A stretch of 38,239 nt of DNA from an uncultured Leptolyngbyaceae cyanobacterium (GTDB taxonomy: Bacteria; Cyanobacteriota; Cyanobacteriia; Leptolyngbyales; Leptolyngbyaceae), in assembly GCA_938023035.1 (NCBI GenBank), contig CALIDI010000039.1, forward strand, positions 1 to 38,239, read 5' to 3'. A program made the position numbers and the translations under genes. Positions 23,838 to 33,627 of the stretch are shown one piece after another. Within the stretch, counting starts at the first letter, position 1, and each line of letters opens with the position of its first letter. Under the pieces are notes generated by a model, which was given only the letters and a program-made list of their open reading frames with translations, was not told the origin of the DNA and made no database searches.

Positions 23838-26800
23838 ATGTCCGACCCCAAACTTGCTAAAGCGGCTCAACACCTGTTTAAGCAGGTTCAGCGTATTGCC
23901 AGACGGCTGACAAAAGCAACAGTTCTTTGGCTGCTGCGGGCGGCCTTGCTGGTCTACCGGCGGGGACGCTATGCCAATGCCGGTTTTGTCTTGCCCACAA
24001 CGGCGATGTTGGTACTGGTGGTAACATTGACAGCCGCCTCTTTAGGTTTTCGGGCCGTGAGCACTAGTACGCGGGCGATCGGTGATTTGCAGAACCGGGT
24101 GATCTACAACGCTGCCACTCCCGCGATCGACCGGGCACGGGCTAAGATCGAGTTTATGTTTGACCCCGCAAAGGATTTTCGCTTTCCCGGCGGGGTGCCT
24201 TCTGAAAGCTTCTTAACCTCCATGATGCTGAATGATGGCAGCACTGTGAATGGGGCAACCGCCTCTCCCCTACGCATTGGCGGTACCGACCCCTACACCT
24301 TAAGTGGAGAGCAACGGATTGACATCAACGGGGATAATCGCCCTGATAACGCCTGGGTTTATCGAGAAGACACTGATAAAGACGGCAAACCCGATGCCAC
24401 AATCGTTTACTCGGTGATTTACAACACTCCGAACGATACGGGGACTGGCAATAGCCGGGTACCCGGTTTCCAGCGATTATTGCAACTGAATGATGAGCAG
24501 AAACTGATCGGAGAAGATCAAGGTCGCCAGGTTTCTTTCACCCGCGGTGGGCCGCTCACCAACGCCAAGGCTAAGAGTTGTGGCAGTGGGGGCAATGCTG
24601 GAGCCGGAGTTGAGCAGGGCTGGTATGAAGACCTAGGGGGTATCAGCACTACTCTGCGTAAAAACTTTCAGGTAGATGCCTTTGTCATTCCTGATGCAGT
24701 GGCCAGCGGCGCTCAGGGCAACTTCACGACCCTAGAGTTTCAGCAGGATCGACAACTGGATCGAGGCAACAAATGGGGTGCCTGGTTCCGGAACGATATG
24801 GAAATCTTCCCAGGGCCTCAATTTAACTGGAATGGAGCCATTCACACGGAAGGGAGTTTCATCGCCACGGGGCGCTTTGCCGCCTATCTGGTGAGTACCC
24901 GCCCCTCCTGCGTTTATAGCCCGGCTCGTTCTTCCGAGCTATCTGTGACTCGGATTGAAGATACAGCGGATAACTCCTTCTATGGGTTATTCTCTGCTGG
25001 CAGTATCCGGGATGGCAACACGAACGCCACAGATGTGGTCATTCACCTTTACAGTGATGATCCCCAGGATGTGGCAAATAACACAGGGGGCAACTTCCGG
25101 ATCAACCTGAACAGTGCCAATCACTGGTTTAATGGCGCTAACCCTCTCAACATCTCTCTCGATCCCGTAGCTGTGCAGACAAAAGCCGGGAATGATAGTT
25201 ATCGGGCACGGGCAGGTACCCCCCCAACCAATGCGGCTGCCCGTAACATGGCCAATATGGGGGCCAATAACCGCTTCCGCAATCGCTTCTTTGCCAACAA
25301 GGAACGTGCCCCCTACGTGGATGATACCTACCGAGCAGATAATCGCTACGGGCCAAAGACTGACTATAAGGGCATCACCATTCCAACTGGGTTAGCTTCT
25401 GGGGACAAGATCACCCCAGCCAATGCGGGCAATAACTTCTCGGCATTGGCTTCCTCAAATGCGATTGGGAATGATGATACCAACGTTGGTTTGGATGGGT
25501 ATTGGGAACGTCGCGCCCGCAATGAGGGGCTGCGTATTTTGGTGGGACAACGGTTAGAGTTGGGCAATAGTAACGGCTGGTCACCCCCAAAGGATCGGCC
25601 TAACAGCGTAGCAGGCGGCGCACCGCTCCAAGACCCCATTGCTACGACAATTACCCCTGGGGATGGTAACTTTAATACCCTGCGGCGCAGTGACGGGGCA
25701 ACCTTACCTCCGGCTGGGGCTGATATTCGTTTGGCGGATGCTGACCTGAGTGATTCTGAGGGCGACCCCCTGTATCAGCCCTATGACTTGCCTGCTACTA
25801 ACCCCATGGAAACTCGCCAACGGCGTGCCCTGCGGGATAACATTGCGGCGGTGCAGTCCACAGCGATTTACCACCATGCCAGTGGTGCGGGTCTCGACTA
25901 TCCGGTGGCTTGTTTAGCCACCACGGCGCACCATGGTTCACCAACGAGCTTACAGCGTTCGATCAACTTTCTTCCTACCATCTTTAAGGATGGGACAACC
26001 AATACCGATATTGCTTTAATTACAGACTTTTTCAATGGGCGCGGCACAAATGGTTGGGAGTTTACCCCTCCCGGAGAAAATGCCGACACCTTTGCGGCAA
26101 CGGTGGCCAACCCTAATAGCCCCCTGCGGATTGCGTTGGATAACTTGGCTCACTTTGCCGGTGACCCCCTGGGAGCGTTTCCGGCGACCCAGGAGGCAGG
26201 GCGCATTCACCCCGATCCTGAGCAGACCATGTGGGGGAATTTTTCTGAGTTGCGCCGCACCCTGCAAGATCTGGATGCTAACGGCTATGCAAACCTCAGC
26301 CCCGCCGATAAAACCTACTTGCAAACGGCAGCCTGTACCGTGGGGATGCTGGCCTACAACATTGAACAGGCCCAAAGGTTTGACCCGACCAACGCGGGCA
26401 ATGATGGCCCGGCTCCGGGAATTCCCCGGTTGATGCAACGCTTGGGACAAGAACTCTGGCAACTGATGGATGGGGTTGATGACCCTGCTAGTGGCAACTA
26501 TGAAGTATTACCTAAGCAGCAGTTATCAACTTACAACTATGGAGAACGTACAACTCCCAACGACCAATGGTACAGTGCCCGCGACTATGATCGGGTGCCC
26601 GCTGAAGCGTTTTTGGGTAAACTTCGAGAAAAATGGGTGGCTCAGGGCAACTCGGTGAACGATCCGATCATTCGCCTGGCGGAGCTGATCTTTACCCACT
26701 TCCAGATTCAACGCGATCGCACCTATGGGTTCCGGCCTTCCCCTGCCGCCAACACCTGGAACTATAACCCCTACGTCGTACCCACCAACGCAGGGCTGCA

Positions 26801-29800
26801 ACCCTTCTCTGCTGCCTGCGACCCCAACCTGTTTCGGTTTGCCACCCTACCGGGAGGAAACGAAGTTGGCCCTCGCTCCATTCTTAATGATGGCCTGTTT
26901 AACACCCTGACTGGCTCAGGGGCCGCCGCTCACCGCTTCCGGTTGGGGCTTTCGCGCCTGTGTGGGTCGGTAACCCCTCCAGGGGCACTGCGAGAAGGGC
27001 CAGGTGATCCCCATATGCCCGCCCATAATGACGACACCAATCAAGGGTTTCTTCCCTTGAAGGATGGCAGCACGCCTGATTTTCGGCAAACGGCCTTGAT
27101 TCTGAAGGAGAAGATTGACCCAGTCAATGCGCCAGAGGCTTCTAACATCGATAGTGCTCCTGGTGGCTATGATGCTCCTACCCGGGGTGCCGCGAAATAC
27201 TTCTGGCAGTATCGTAAGTATTTCGACAAGAAAAGTACTGGCCCTGCGACCCCAAATGGCGTTCGCCTAAACAGTGCGCCCTACGATAGCTCCTACTATC
27301 TGCGGGCAACAGTGGCACCTAAGTGGCCATCCCTCTACTATCTGTTCCCTCAGCTTGAGCATGACCGGGATGGGGCTATTTTTTCGGCCACTGATACTGC
27401 TGGCGATCTGGTTTGTATTGATCATCGTCAACCCAATGGGGCATTGACTGAATTGATTGAGCTGACAAGCAGTTGTACGGCAGGGGATGCCCCAATGGTG
27501 GCAGTCTTTCAGCCTTGGGCAGAGCCTTACGTGACTGATGATGAAGTCAGGGCGGCTATCGGTGCTTATCGATTCCGCCCGGTGGATGGAGGGGCACCAA
27601 CTCTGGTGGATTTCCAGGGGCGGGGAACCACCTACGATGAAGAATACTCCACGATGCCGGATCGGTACAAGTTCAGGTACAAAACGTTTCTCTTCCCATT
27701 ACAGAGCCGCTCTCTGGCAGGGGTAGCGCTACAGCCCCGGCGCTTGCCCACAGGCTTTAGCAACCCGGGGCCGCTGAATGCTCTGGAGCCAATGCAGTTA
27801 CCCGTATTTCCTCTGGCTGCGATTCCCAATCGTCGCCAATACCAGCCCAGTAACCGCATTATTGTGCCCCAGGGAAATAACACCCAAACCACAGCGGTGA
27901 TTCCTTTTCTGGATCGGGTGTTGTTTAATGGCCGGGAGTGGATGCCTGCCCGCGTTCTGGATCTGGATATTGGCATGTTGCGACGCACGGCAGTGAAGCC
28001 CGGCGAACCCTGGTTGCCCGTCAGTGGCATTGTCTATGCCTTTCGGGAGGATGCAGTACGGGAGGATGCTATTGCTCGCCCACCAGCGGGGACGCAAACC
28101 AATGCTAATGCGACTACTCCAGCAGGGCAATCGGATCCACCCTACACGGCTCAGAAAATTTCCCTCAAACCGGTTGATTATGTACCCGACCCCGAACGGC
28201 GTGTGCATGGTTTCCGGTTACGGGATGCAACAATTTTGAAGCGATCGCCCGCTACTGGGATTGATGCCCAAGACAATATCCGCGGGATGTCGTTCTTTAG
28301 CGATGACCCGGTCTACATCATGGGTTATTACAACCTGCATCAAACCGCCGCCAGTGACGACGAGGCTGACAACAACCCTTACATCGAAGATAACAACACC
28401 TCTAACCGTCCTGGCACGGCACCAGTCAACCCGGGCGGTACCCCACCCGCAGCCGGCATTGCGACTCGTTTAGAGGAGTTTACCCAAAAACTACCGACAG
28501 ATCAGGTCTATAACGAAAGGCAGTTTTACACCCAACGCACCACCCTCGATACCCGCTTTGCCAATGTAGAGAAGGATTGGTGGCGACCCTCGGAGATTTT
28601 AGCCGACTCGATTACCGTGCTCTCAGAAACCTTCTGTGACGGTAGTGCGATCGATACCTTTATGACCACTGGGGTGAATACGGACAATGATCTGCGCCTG
28701 CGGGATACCACCTTTTCGGGGCGGCAGCGCACGGCCTCTGGAGAAACCCTGCCATCGGATCTGCTGCCCTACTCCCGCAAGACCGGTTCTTCGGTGGATG
28801 GGGCCGCTATCTACAACGACGCGCGGACAGGCCTGTATGGGGTCGGCTGTGTCAGCGGTAACAACACCAACGCCAAAACCTCTTTTCTCAATCAAAACCG
28901 TCCCCGTTACAACGCCATACTGGGCAATGCGACCGATGCTACCACTCGTAGTGCCGATACGGTTTGGTCTTGGGTACATGAAAACCCCTGGGATCTGCTG
29001 TCGCCTGTAGCTCTCTCCCGTAATGGCAGTGGCCGCGTGGTGCCTTCGTTGCAAGACGTTGGGGCCAGCGTGTATAGCGGGCGGCGTGGTCTTATCAGCA
29101 AAGAAACGGATCTGACAATTCCTGACTCCGTCAAAGATATGGTTGACCGAGCCTTGCAGGTTATGATCTGGCGTGATAACAAACTAGCCGTTGACTATGA
29201 CTTTAAGGCCCAACGGGTTGATAGTCAGACGGTCGACAATACCTATTACCGCATCCAGGCCAACCCTGGCGGTGCTGGTAACGATGTGCAGCGGTGGCCG
29301 CAACGAGCTGAAAACACCCGCGTCAATAGCATTATCATCAGTGGCATTGGGCCTTCCCGCTCGGGTTCGCCCTATGGCGGGTTGCATAATTTCCCCCGGT
29401 TTCTAGAGCGCTGGAATTATCTCTGGTTCTCTGGCTCCTTCTTGCAACTGAGCTTCTCTAACTACGGCACTGCTCCCTTTGATAACGATGCCTGGGAACT
29501 CGCCGAAGTTCCCCGAACAGGAGGCGGTAATAACGAGCGGATTAGCTACTACGCACCACCTCAGCGTCTCTGGGGTTATGATGTGGCCTTGCAGCTAGCG
29601 CCCGCTGGCCCGGCAGCCGCCCGATTTGTTACCGCAAGTAACGTTCGGAATGAGTTCTATAATGAGCCACCCGCTAACGATGCCTACATTCGTGGTCTCT
29701 GTCGGGCACTGCAAAACAACCCGGCAGCACTGGGGAATCTAGATTATACCGAGGCAGAGACAGCTCGTAGCCGGCTCCAAGATCCGACCCAGTTTCGTTG

Positions 29801-29810
29801 TCCTGGCTAG
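23838..29810 (+). CDS. hpsA: hormogonium polysaccharide biosynthesis protein HpsA
   Basis: 1990 residues; ATG with AGGA about 8 nt before it. A basic N-terminus of about 45 residues is followed by NAGFVLPTTAMLVLVV (Gly49, Phe50), a prepilin-like segment and membrane helix. Position +5 after the Gly is Thr, not the usual Glu, so processing by prepilin peptidase is uncertain. Then comes VIYNAATPAIDRARAKIEF, a strong HpsA-family signature. The rest is a very large hydrophilic extracytoplasmic domain rich in Asn, Gly, Asp and Pro. Two Ca-binding-like loops stand out: DINGDNRPD (162-170) and DTDKDGKPD (178-186). In Nostoc punctiforme the hps locus is needed for polysaccharide secretion and gliding of hormogonia. 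The three pseudopilin genes follow directly, as in that locus. Confidence 0.93.
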   Translation: MSDPKLAKAAQHLFKQVQRIARRLTKATVLWLLRAALLVYRRGRYANAGFVLPTTAMLVLVVTLTAASLGFRAVSTSTRAIGDLQNRVIYNAATPAIDRARAKIEFMFDPAKDFRFPGGVPSESFLTSMMLNDGSTVNGATASPLRIGGTDPYTLSGEQRIDINGDNRPDNAWVYREDTDKDGKPDATIVYSVIYNTPNDTGTGNSRVPGFQRLLQLNDEQKLIGEDQGRQVSFTRGGPLTNAKAKSCGSGGNAGAGVEQGWYEDLGGISTTLRKNFQVDAFVIPDAVASGAQGNFTTLEFQQDRQLDRGNKWGAWFRNDMEIFPGPQFNWNGAIHTEGSFIATGRFAAYLVSTRPSCVYSPARSSELSVTRIEDTADNSFYGLFSAGSIRDGNTNATDVVIHLYSDDPQDVANNTGGNFRINLNSANHWFNGANPLNISLDPVAVQTKAGNDSYRARAGTPPTNAAARNMANMGANNRFRNRFFANKERAPYVDDTYRADNRYGPKTDYKGITIPTGLASGDKITPANAGNNFSALASSNAIGNDDTNVGLDGYWERRARNEGLRILVGQRLELGNSNGWSPPKDRPNSVAGGAPLQDPIATTITPGDGNFNTLRRSDGATLPPAGADIRLADADLSDSEGDPLYQPYDLPATNPMETRQRRALRDNIAAVQSTAIYHHASGAGLDYPVACLATTAHHGSPTSLQRSINFLPTIFKDGTTNTDIALITDFFNGRGTNGWEFTPPGENADTFAATVANPNSPLRIALDNLAHFAGDPLGAFPATQEAGRIHPDPEQTMWGNFSELRRTLQDLDANGYANLSPADKTYLQTAACTVGMLAYNIEQAQRFDPTNAGNDGPAPGIPRLMQRLGQELWQLMDGVDDPASGNYEVLPKQQLSTYNYGERTTPNDQWYSARDYDRVPAEAFLGKLREKWVAQGNSVNDPIIRLAELIFTHFQIQRDRTYGFRPSPAANTWNYNPYVVPTNAGLQPFSAACDPNLFRFATLPGGNEVGPRSILNDGLFNTLTGSGAAAHRFRLGLSRLCGSVTPPGALREGPGDPHMPAHNDDTNQGFLPLKDGSTPDFRQTALILKEKIDPVNAPEASNIDSAPGGYDAPTRGAAKYFWQYRKYFDKKSTGPATPNGVRLNSAPYDSSYYLRATVAPKWPSLYYLFPQLEHDRDGAIFSATDTAGDLVCIDHRQPNGALTELIELTSSCTAGDAPMVAVFQPWAEPYVTDDEVRAAIGAYRFRPVDGGAPTLVDFQGRGTTYDEEYSTMPDRYKFRYKTFLFPLQSRSLAGVALQPRRLPTGFSNPGPLNALEPMQLPVFPLAAIPNRRQYQPSNRIIVPQGNNTQTTAVIPFLDRVLFNGREWMPARVLDLDIGMLRRTAVKPGEPWLPVSGIVYAFREDAVREDAIARPPAGTQTNANATTPAGQSDPPYTAQKISLKPVDYVPDPERRVHGFRLRDATILKRSPATGIDAQDNIRGMSFFSDDPVYIMGYYNLHQTAASDDEADNNPYIEDNNTSNRPGTAPVNPGGTPPAAGIATRLEEFTQKLPTDQVYNERQFYTQRTTLDTRFANVEKDWWRPSEILADSITVLSETFCDGSAIDTFMTTGVNTDNDLRLRDTTFSGRQRTASGETLPSDLLPYSRKTGSSVDGAAIYNDARTGLYGVGCVSGNNTNAKTSFLNQNRPRYNAILGNATDATTRSADTVWSWVHENPWDLLSPVALSRNGSGRVVPSLQDVGASVYSGRRGLISKETDLTIPDSVKDMVDRALQVMIWRDNKLAVDYDFKAQRVDSQTVDNTYYRIQANPGGAGNDVQRWPQRAENTRVNSIIISGIGPSRSGSPYGGLHNFPRFLERWNYLWFSGSFLQLSFSNYGTAPFDNDAWELAEVPRTGGGNNERISYYAPPQRLWGYDVALQLAPAGPAAARFVTASNVRNEFYNEPPANDAYIRGLCRALQNNPAALGNLDYTEAETARSRLQDPTQFRCPG

Positions 29811-29822
29811 GGGTATTGAGTT

Positions 29823-29843
29823 GGGGGCTAGGCCATGGCCCCC
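29823..29843 (+). terminator. GC-rich hairpin after hpsA
   Basis: GGGGGC (29823-29828) pairs with GCCCCC (29838-29843), with a 9-nt loop, 12 bp after the hpsA stop. No T-tract follows, so it may slow or partly end transcription, or stabilise the hpsA message relative to hpsBCD. Confidence 0.4.
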
Positions 29844-29974
29844 AGTGCCAGCCCTGCTAAGGGGAATGCAGAATATAAGGTATTGAGTACGTTTGTGTTT
29901 CAAGTTTTCTGAACCCTTCTGCCCTAGGTGGCTATAGTCGTTGGTCTGCTCTTTTGTTTCTGGAGTCGTTCTCT

Positions 29975-30742
29975 ATGTCGCTCTACCCTTGGCTATTCAC
30001 CAATTTTTTGCGTCAGGCGTTGCGTCGCCAGTCAGCCCCCAACGCCGGGTTGTCGCTAACGGAATGTCTGGTGGCGATCGTGGTTTTTTCGCTACTGGGA
30101 CTGTCGATCACTCCTCCCATTTTTCTGGCAGCAGGCACGCGGATACAGGCTCGTCGGGCTGACCAGGCCAACCAGATTGCCCAGAGCGAGATTGATCGGG
30201 TGCGCACGGTGATCGAGCGGGGAAGTAGTACCCTAACAACAGCCGATTTGCCAGCCATTGCGGCGGCTCCCCCTGGCAATCTCAAAGCTGCACCAGTGGC
30301 CGCTGTGGCAACAACTCCTTCGGCAACCAATCCTCTGCTTACAAATGCTAATTGTCCGGCAGTGGGTAGCCTTTACATTCGTGATGTGAAACAGGTTGGA
30401 GCGACAAATCTGGTGCTGGTCGATCAGGATGGGGATTGCCGACCCGATTACATGATGCAGGTTTTTCGTGACCAGGGCAATGCGCCAACAGCGGCCGATG
30501 TGCCTACCAGTTTTAATGTGGGAGTGCGGGTTTATGCGTTGACGGGTAATGCCGCGAATGAAACGCTGATCGCCGATCGCACGGCTTCATTAGTGCTTAC
30601 AACTGGGCCAAGGGATGTGATTGATGGTAATAAGCGCCGTCCCCTGGCGGTATTGTTTTCAACCATTACCCGCTCTGACACCAGTGGCGGCTTGGGTGGG
30701 ATTTGTCGGCAGTTGGGGGGGAACGATACCACCTGTAAGTAG
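29975..30742 (+). CDS. hpsB: hormogonium polysaccharide secretion pseudopilin HpsB
   Basis: 255 residues. The ATG is chosen for GGAG at 29962-29965 with a 9-nt gap; an upstream TTG is less likely. A short basic leader ends at Gly25, followed by LSLTECLVAIVVFSLLGLSI with Glu30 at +5: a type IV prepilin/pseudopilin site and helix. HpsB-like features follow: TPPIFLAAGTRIQARRADQA and AQSEIDRVRTVIERG. The loop DQDGDCRPDY (150-159) echoes the Ca-binding-like loop of HpsA. It belongs to the assembly that secretes hormogonium polysaccharide. Confidence 0.9.
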   Translation: MSLYPWLFTNFLRQALRRQSAPNAGLSLTECLVAIVVFSLLGLSITPPIFLAAGTRIQARRADQANQIAQSEIDRVRTVIERGSSTLTTADLPAIAAAPPGNLKAAPVAAVATTPSATNPLLTNANCPAVGSLYIRDVKQVGATNLVLVDQDGDCRPDYMMQVFRDQGNAPTAADVPTSFNVGVRVYALTGNAANETLIADRTASLVLTTGPRDVIDGNKRRPLAVLFSTITRSDTSGGLGGICRQLGGNDTTCK

Positions 30743-30838
30743 CTGGTTTGAGTCTGTTGCGAGGTCAGTTAAAGCAACTCTGCTAAGAATGCAAGTTTAT
30801 AAGAATGGAAGTTTATTAGGTGCTCTGGGTAGGCGAGA

Positions 30839-32023
30839 ATGCTAAAGCGCAAAATCAAACGATGGCTTCGAGGTCAAATACAGCAACGTCGAGCAAGGCA
30901 ACAGAGTGCAGGCTTTACCCTGTTGGAGTTGCTTATCTCCCTGTTGATTGGCAGCATCATTGTTGTGGCGATGCTTTCTCTGGTGCTTGAGATTACTAGT
31001 AACGACCGTAAGGATGCTGCTCGCACTGAAGTGCAGCGAGACATGCAACTGGCCATGAACTACATTGCTCAGGACTTGCGTGAGGCGGTCTTTGTCTATG
31101 ATGGACGTTGCCTGGGGCCTACCGCTGTAGGGACACTGGCTGATCCTGCTAACTTTTGCCCAGGGCTGATGAACCACCTCCCGGATGGCTGGAATGCCGA
31201 TCTGAGCGTGGCAACAGATCGGGGAACTGGACGCTTTACCCCCCTGCTGGCTCTGTGGAAACCAGAGGATTTGCCCCAATCGGTTTTAGAGGCCTGTGAA
31301 GCGGCTGCCAGAGATACCAGCGGGGTAGATAGCAGTGCCACGTTAATTGCCTTGATTAATGACAAAGGGGTTCCCTGTATTTCGCGTCGTAGCTACACCT
31401 TAATTGTCTACGGGTTGGATACCCGTAACCCTGGAAACATTTGGAAGGGGCGCGCCCGCCTCAGTCGCTATCGTCTCAGCCAGTTTAGCGAATCGGCTGA
31501 CTTGAGTAGTGCGAATCCGGCGAATCCTGGATGGGTCAACCCGAAGGAAACGACCACTTCGCGTTTTTTGCAGTGGCCCTATATCGCTGACGAAGATACA
31601 GGAGCTATTACCAATGCTCAAACGACGCGCCCTGGAGGTGCCCCAGAGGTGTTGGTAGATTTTGTCGATAATGGCCGTCCAACACCGCGCGTGCCGGCCC
31701 CAACGGCTCCAGGTTGTGCTGCTCCCAGTGTACCTACCTTTCCCTACACGAATGCATCTGCTCCGTTTCCGGCAGGGGCTGCGATTCCAGGCTTTTTTGC
31801 CTGTGTGCGGGGTGGCACTGTTGGTGCCGTTGGAGATGAGCAGACGGTGAATCAGGAGGTACAGTTAACCTTAGTTGGAAATGTGGATGGGCGGGGTGGG
31901 TTTCCCCTGAATCGACCCGATAATGACATTCCCACGCCTTACAACATCCAGGGTCGAGTTTTTCCGCTGCAAACGCGGGTTATGACTCGTGGCATTTTAG
32001 ATAAAGGCTCTGGGGAAGATTAA
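30839..32023 (+). CDS. hpsC: hormogonium polysaccharide secretion pseudopilin HpsC
   Basis: 394 residues. The basic leader ends at Gly25 and FTLLELLISLLIGSIIVVAM carries Glu30 at +5, a textbook prepilin peptidase site. A GspJ/PilW-like coiled segment follows (NDRKDAARTEVQRDMQLAMNYIAQDLREAVFVY), then a large extracytoplasmic domain with several Cys. The ATG has AGGCGAG just before it. It follows hpsB by 96 bp and should be co-transcribed. Confidence 0.9.
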   Translation: MLKRKIKRWLRGQIQQRRARQQSAGFTLLELLISLLIGSIIVVAMLSLVLEITSNDRKDAARTEVQRDMQLAMNYIAQDLREAVFVYDGRCLGPTAVGTLADPANFCPGLMNHLPDGWNADLSVATDRGTGRFTPLLALWKPEDLPQSVLEACEAAARDTSGVDSSATLIALINDKGVPCISRRSYTLIVYGLDTRNPGNIWKGRARLSRYRLSQFSESADLSSANPANPGWVNPKETTTSRFLQWPYIADEDTGAITNAQTTRPGGAPEVLVDFVDNGRPTPRVPAPTAPGCAAPSVPTFPYTNASAPFPAGAAIPGFFACVRGGTVGAVGDEQTVNQEVQLTLVGNVDGRGGFPLNRPDNDIPTPYNIQGRVFPLQTRVMTRGILDKGSGED

Positions 32024-32130
32024 ACCCATCTTGTTGAGGTTCAAAATGGTGGGTGACGTTGAGGAAAACCGGCACTGTTAGATAGCTGACCAGTAAGCGT
32101 GGGGCAATTTTAATTTGGGGAACAGCGTAT

Positions 32131-32706
32131 ATGAGGCGAGTTGATCAACATCGGAGCAACCAAACGTCAGCAATGTTGGGGTTTACCCTGTTAGAGCTGC
32201 TTGTTGTGGTGTTTATGGTGGGGGTGATTGCGGCGATCGCAGCCCCCACCTGGGAAAAGTTGCTAGCCCGCCAGCGGGTAACAACCGCCCGAGAGCAAAC
32301 GGTACAGGCACTGCGCGATGCTCAGAGTAAGGCGCGCCGCACCCGTACCCCCCAGGTGGTTTATATTGACCCGGCTCCGGGCGATCGCCCCCGCATTGCG
32401 ACGGCTGCCTATGCTAACCAAGACCCCGTTAACTTTGCCACGATAACAGGCTGGCAAAACATCGGTCAGGAAAATATTCCCCAGGGATCTCTGCAAGTGG
32501 CCCTGCGGCGTGAAGGGGCTGAAGTGACCGATGCGGATCAACGCCGGGTCATTTTTGATGCCGATGGCGCGGTAGATCGGCGTACGGAAGTGCCGTTAGC
32601 AATTGTCTTAAAGGGAAGTGTCAGCGGCCCTGGAGATGCTCGCTGTATTGTGATTGAGACGCGCCTGGGGTCATTGCGTACGGCTGAGGGCAACGATTGC
32701 CCCTAA
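32131..32706 (+). CDS. hpsD: GspH/FimT-type pseudopilin, probably HpsD
   Basis: 191 residues; ATG preceded by GGGGA. The leader ends at Gly17, then FTLLELLVVVFMVGVIAAIA with Glu22 at +5. The segment APTWEKLLARQRVTTAREQTVQALRDAQSKARRT is typical of GspH/FimT minor pseudopilins. It follows hpsC by 107 bp. The product class is clear; the symbol rests on position after hpsC and on the N. punctiforme locus having a third pseudopilin there. Confidence 0.8.
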   Translation: MRRVDQHRSNQTSAMLGFTLLELLVVVFMVGVIAAIAAPTWEKLLARQRVTTAREQTVQALRDAQSKARRTRTPQVVYIDPAPGDRPRIATAAYANQDPVNFATITGWQNIGQENIPQGSLQVALRREGAEVTDADQRRVIFDADGAVDRRTEVPLAIVLKGSVSGPGDARCIVIETRLGSLRTAEGNDCP

Positions 32707-33627
32707 TAAAACAAGGCAAAACTAAAATATAGCCATAGCCACTTTCACCTTATTTCACTTTAGAAGATGTTTAAAGGGCCTCTTTCCTGGTGGCCTTAGC
32801 AACCCAAGTCGCAGCAATACAGACGAAACCTGCTTCTACAGATTACAAAAAGCCTTAGTTGGTTTTAGTCTGCGTCGGCAAACTTGACACATGTCATTGC
32901 GGTTTTAACCGCCGACCCTCCTTTCAAGCACCCTCCGAGTTCATACTGCTGCTAGATAGCTGGGTGCAATTAAATAGAAGCTGATTTATTTCAGGGAGCG
33001 GATGGAGTAGAACCCTTTGCCCAAGGGGATAACCCTCATGCTTTCCTGCTTATAGTTCATTAGAACTACCTACTTATAAGCTAGTTAAGCTCTGTAGAGG
33101 TTCGTTAGCAACATGCATGAACTTGGTGTGAAATTACTATCAGGGAGAGCACTGGTTTGAGAGATGGCCTAAGCGTACCGCTGGTGATCCACCACCACTT
33201 TGAAGGGCTTGGCTCACAAAGAATTCACCCAATCTAAATAAAAAATAAACTTATCTCTATGGATGGAAACGTTGCAATCGTTTCACATAGCAGCCAGATC
33301 AATGTATGAAAATTGTGTAAATCTACCTACAAAACTCGGTCTATCTTTCTTTTAGCTGACTAATATTAGCGCTACAGGTTGAACGCAGTTGTCCAAGCAT
33401 TTTAGATATTAGGATGACTGGGGAAACTTTGGAGGCATCTAAGTAGGTAGATTCACAAGTTCTATCGATAGGTGATAGACAATCTTTAGAGCAGCCTCTT
33501 CATTTGTCATAGGCATCTACCAACGGTACATTGTGCCGGGTTACTGAATAGTTCCATTTCTTGTGAAAGGTGAGGCCTAGTTTAGGAGCTAGCCTTTGAC
33601 GCACTGTTTACTCTAGGTAGATTTGCT
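32707..33627 (+). promoter_or_regulatory. long leader/promoter region with repeated CTACCTAC words
   Basis: 920 bp with no supported gene. CTACCTAC occurs at 33066-33073 and 33323-33330, and its complement GTAGGTAG at 33443-33450. AAATCTACCT (33319-33328) is the exact complement of AGGTAGATTT (33615-33624), which includes the AGG Shine-Dalgarno of the next gene. Either operator sites for a DNA-binding protein or alternative RNA pairings could explain this. No known riboswitch was recognised. Confidence 0.4.

Noticed and set aside
26035-26433. Open frames inside hpsA on both strands, and similar ones near 27632-28208 and 28623-29054
   Set aside because: All lie within the conserved HpsA frame and show no protein-like features; they are shadows.
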